Below, piece after piece: positions 63,722-64,000 of a stretch of 64,000 nucleotides of DNA; position 1 is the stretch's first letter, and each line of letters opens with the position of its first letter. Both the position numbers and the translations under genes were made by a program. The stretch covers positions 16,245-80,244 of the forward strand of contig NZ_JBOFOR010000312.1 in NCBI RefSeq assembly GCF_051659545.1, given 5' to 3'. The DNA is from JBOFOR01 sp051659545 (GTDB lineage Bacteria > Bacillota > Clostridia > Peptostreptococcales > Peptostreptococcaceae). The notes beneath the pieces are model-generated. The model ran no database searches, was not told the DNA's origin, and saw only the letters and a list, made by a program, of their open reading frames with translations.

Positions 63722-63866
63722 ATGAAGTCAATCAATCTAAATAATAAAAAATTAGAAATCTATAAAATGAGACTTTTCAATGAACTTATAAGATTAGTAT
63801 GGGAAGAAAATACTGAAGATATAAATAACCTACCTCAAAAAATACTAGGAGAAGATATATGTAAAG
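63722..63866 (+). CDS. 5' exon of an interrupted gene, perhaps an [FeFe] hydrogenase-like protein
   Basis: GGAGGTG precedes an ATG at 63722. The frame reads MKSINLNNKKLEIYKMRL then FNELIRLVWEENTEDI and NNLPQKILGEDICK before a group II intron-like 5' end. Unspliced it would stop at 63883 as a 53-residue peptide. The segment resembles N-termini I recall from clostridial [FeFe] hydrogenase-like proteins, but this is a weak match. The rest of the gene is outside the window. Confidence 0.5.
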
Positions 63867-64000
63867 GTGCGACTTGTTGTTAGACAAAGGTAAGCGTGGG
63901 TTTACTACAAAACTAGCCTAATAACTTTTAGTTATTAGAACTAATATTACGATAGGTAGAATGATGGGGTAACGCCTTGAGATGCCTGCCCAAAGGTACG
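63867..64000 (+). mobile_element. 5' end of a probable group II intron, cut by window edge
   Basis: The sequence switches at 63867 to GTGCGAC, the group II intron 5' consensus. It continues as GC-richer, non-coding, structured sequence (hairpin TAATAACTTTTAGTTATTA, then GGGGTAACGCC), unlike the surrounding AT-rich DNA. It cuts a frame with a good ribosome site. The reverse transcriptase gene and 3' end would lie beyond the window, so the call rests on the 5' motif, base change and position. Confidence 0.55.

Noticed and set aside
1..64000. CRISPR arrays, tRNA or rRNA genes, toxin-antitoxin pairs or prophage genes
   Set aside because: None was seen on reading; no regularly spaced repeats, no tRNA-like segments and no phage structural genes.

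Overview
The window is a 64 kb piece of a low-GC, AT-rich Firmicute chromosome. Gene content points to an anaerobic clostridium, most likely Peptostreptococcaceae: a trimeric NAD-linked [FeFe] hydrogenase, an RNase PH-RdgB fusion, strong GGAGG ribosome sites, a Spo0E-like sporulation phosphatase and AT-rich intrinsic terminators. The family assignment is inference. Most genes run on the + strand. No rRNA, tRNA, CRISPR array or prophage was seen.

Layout. 1-3669 (-): hydCBA hydrogenase operon, with hydA cut by the left edge. 4001-5482 (-): cardiolipin synthase. 5706-7613: two divergent formate/nitrite-type channels with a terminator-like hairpin in one leader. 7801-12907 (+): the murB-PHP-rapZ-yvcK-Nudix-whiA cell-envelope and carbon-control cluster. 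13087-13662: a membrane-anchored XRE regulator behind a structured leader. 13843-18439: dnaE, split by a group I intron that carries a LAGLIDADG endonuclease. 18672-21411: pfkA-pyk glycolytic pair. 21795-23471: an NSS-type transporter and its 31-residue partner. 23619-26900: a membrane protein of unknown function, rlmD and a D-2-hydroxyacid dehydrogenase. 27045-37703: ligA, rph-rdgB, a phosphodiesterase, then the proteostasis block tig-clpP-clpX-lon-ysxC. 37826-38899: a two-part P-loop protein. 39092-42530: a small comGABC-like pilus locus. 42873-46444: a SEC-C protein, two unknown small genes and a flavoprotein. 46646-49246: pgi and an HtrA protease. 49303-51540 (-): feoAB under a promoter overlapped by a Fur-like box. 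51597-56341: a transporter-gene remnant, a Spo0E-like protein, MscS, MgtC, DegV and PepF. 56522-60940: the pst-phoU phosphate operon with Pho-box-like repeats at two promoters. 61161-63656: glutamate dehydrogenase and an aromatic-acid-exporter-like protein. 63722-64000: the start of a gene apparently interrupted by the 5' end of a group II intron.

The strongest unusual result is the intron in dnaE. The reading frame stops seven codons after a conserved Leu-Phe-Glu-Arg and resumes 1,084 bases later with Phe-Leu-Asn-Pro. The two exons join into a normal DnaE of about 1,170 residues just before the catalytic PDIDIDF motif. All four group I core elements (P, Q, R, S), a P1 helix with the canonical U-G splice-site pair and a terminal G are visible. 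Other points of interest are the group II intron start at the right edge, two genes whose best start is AUU, a set of alternative or pseudoknot-capable leader RNAs, and a decayed transporter gene next to feoA.
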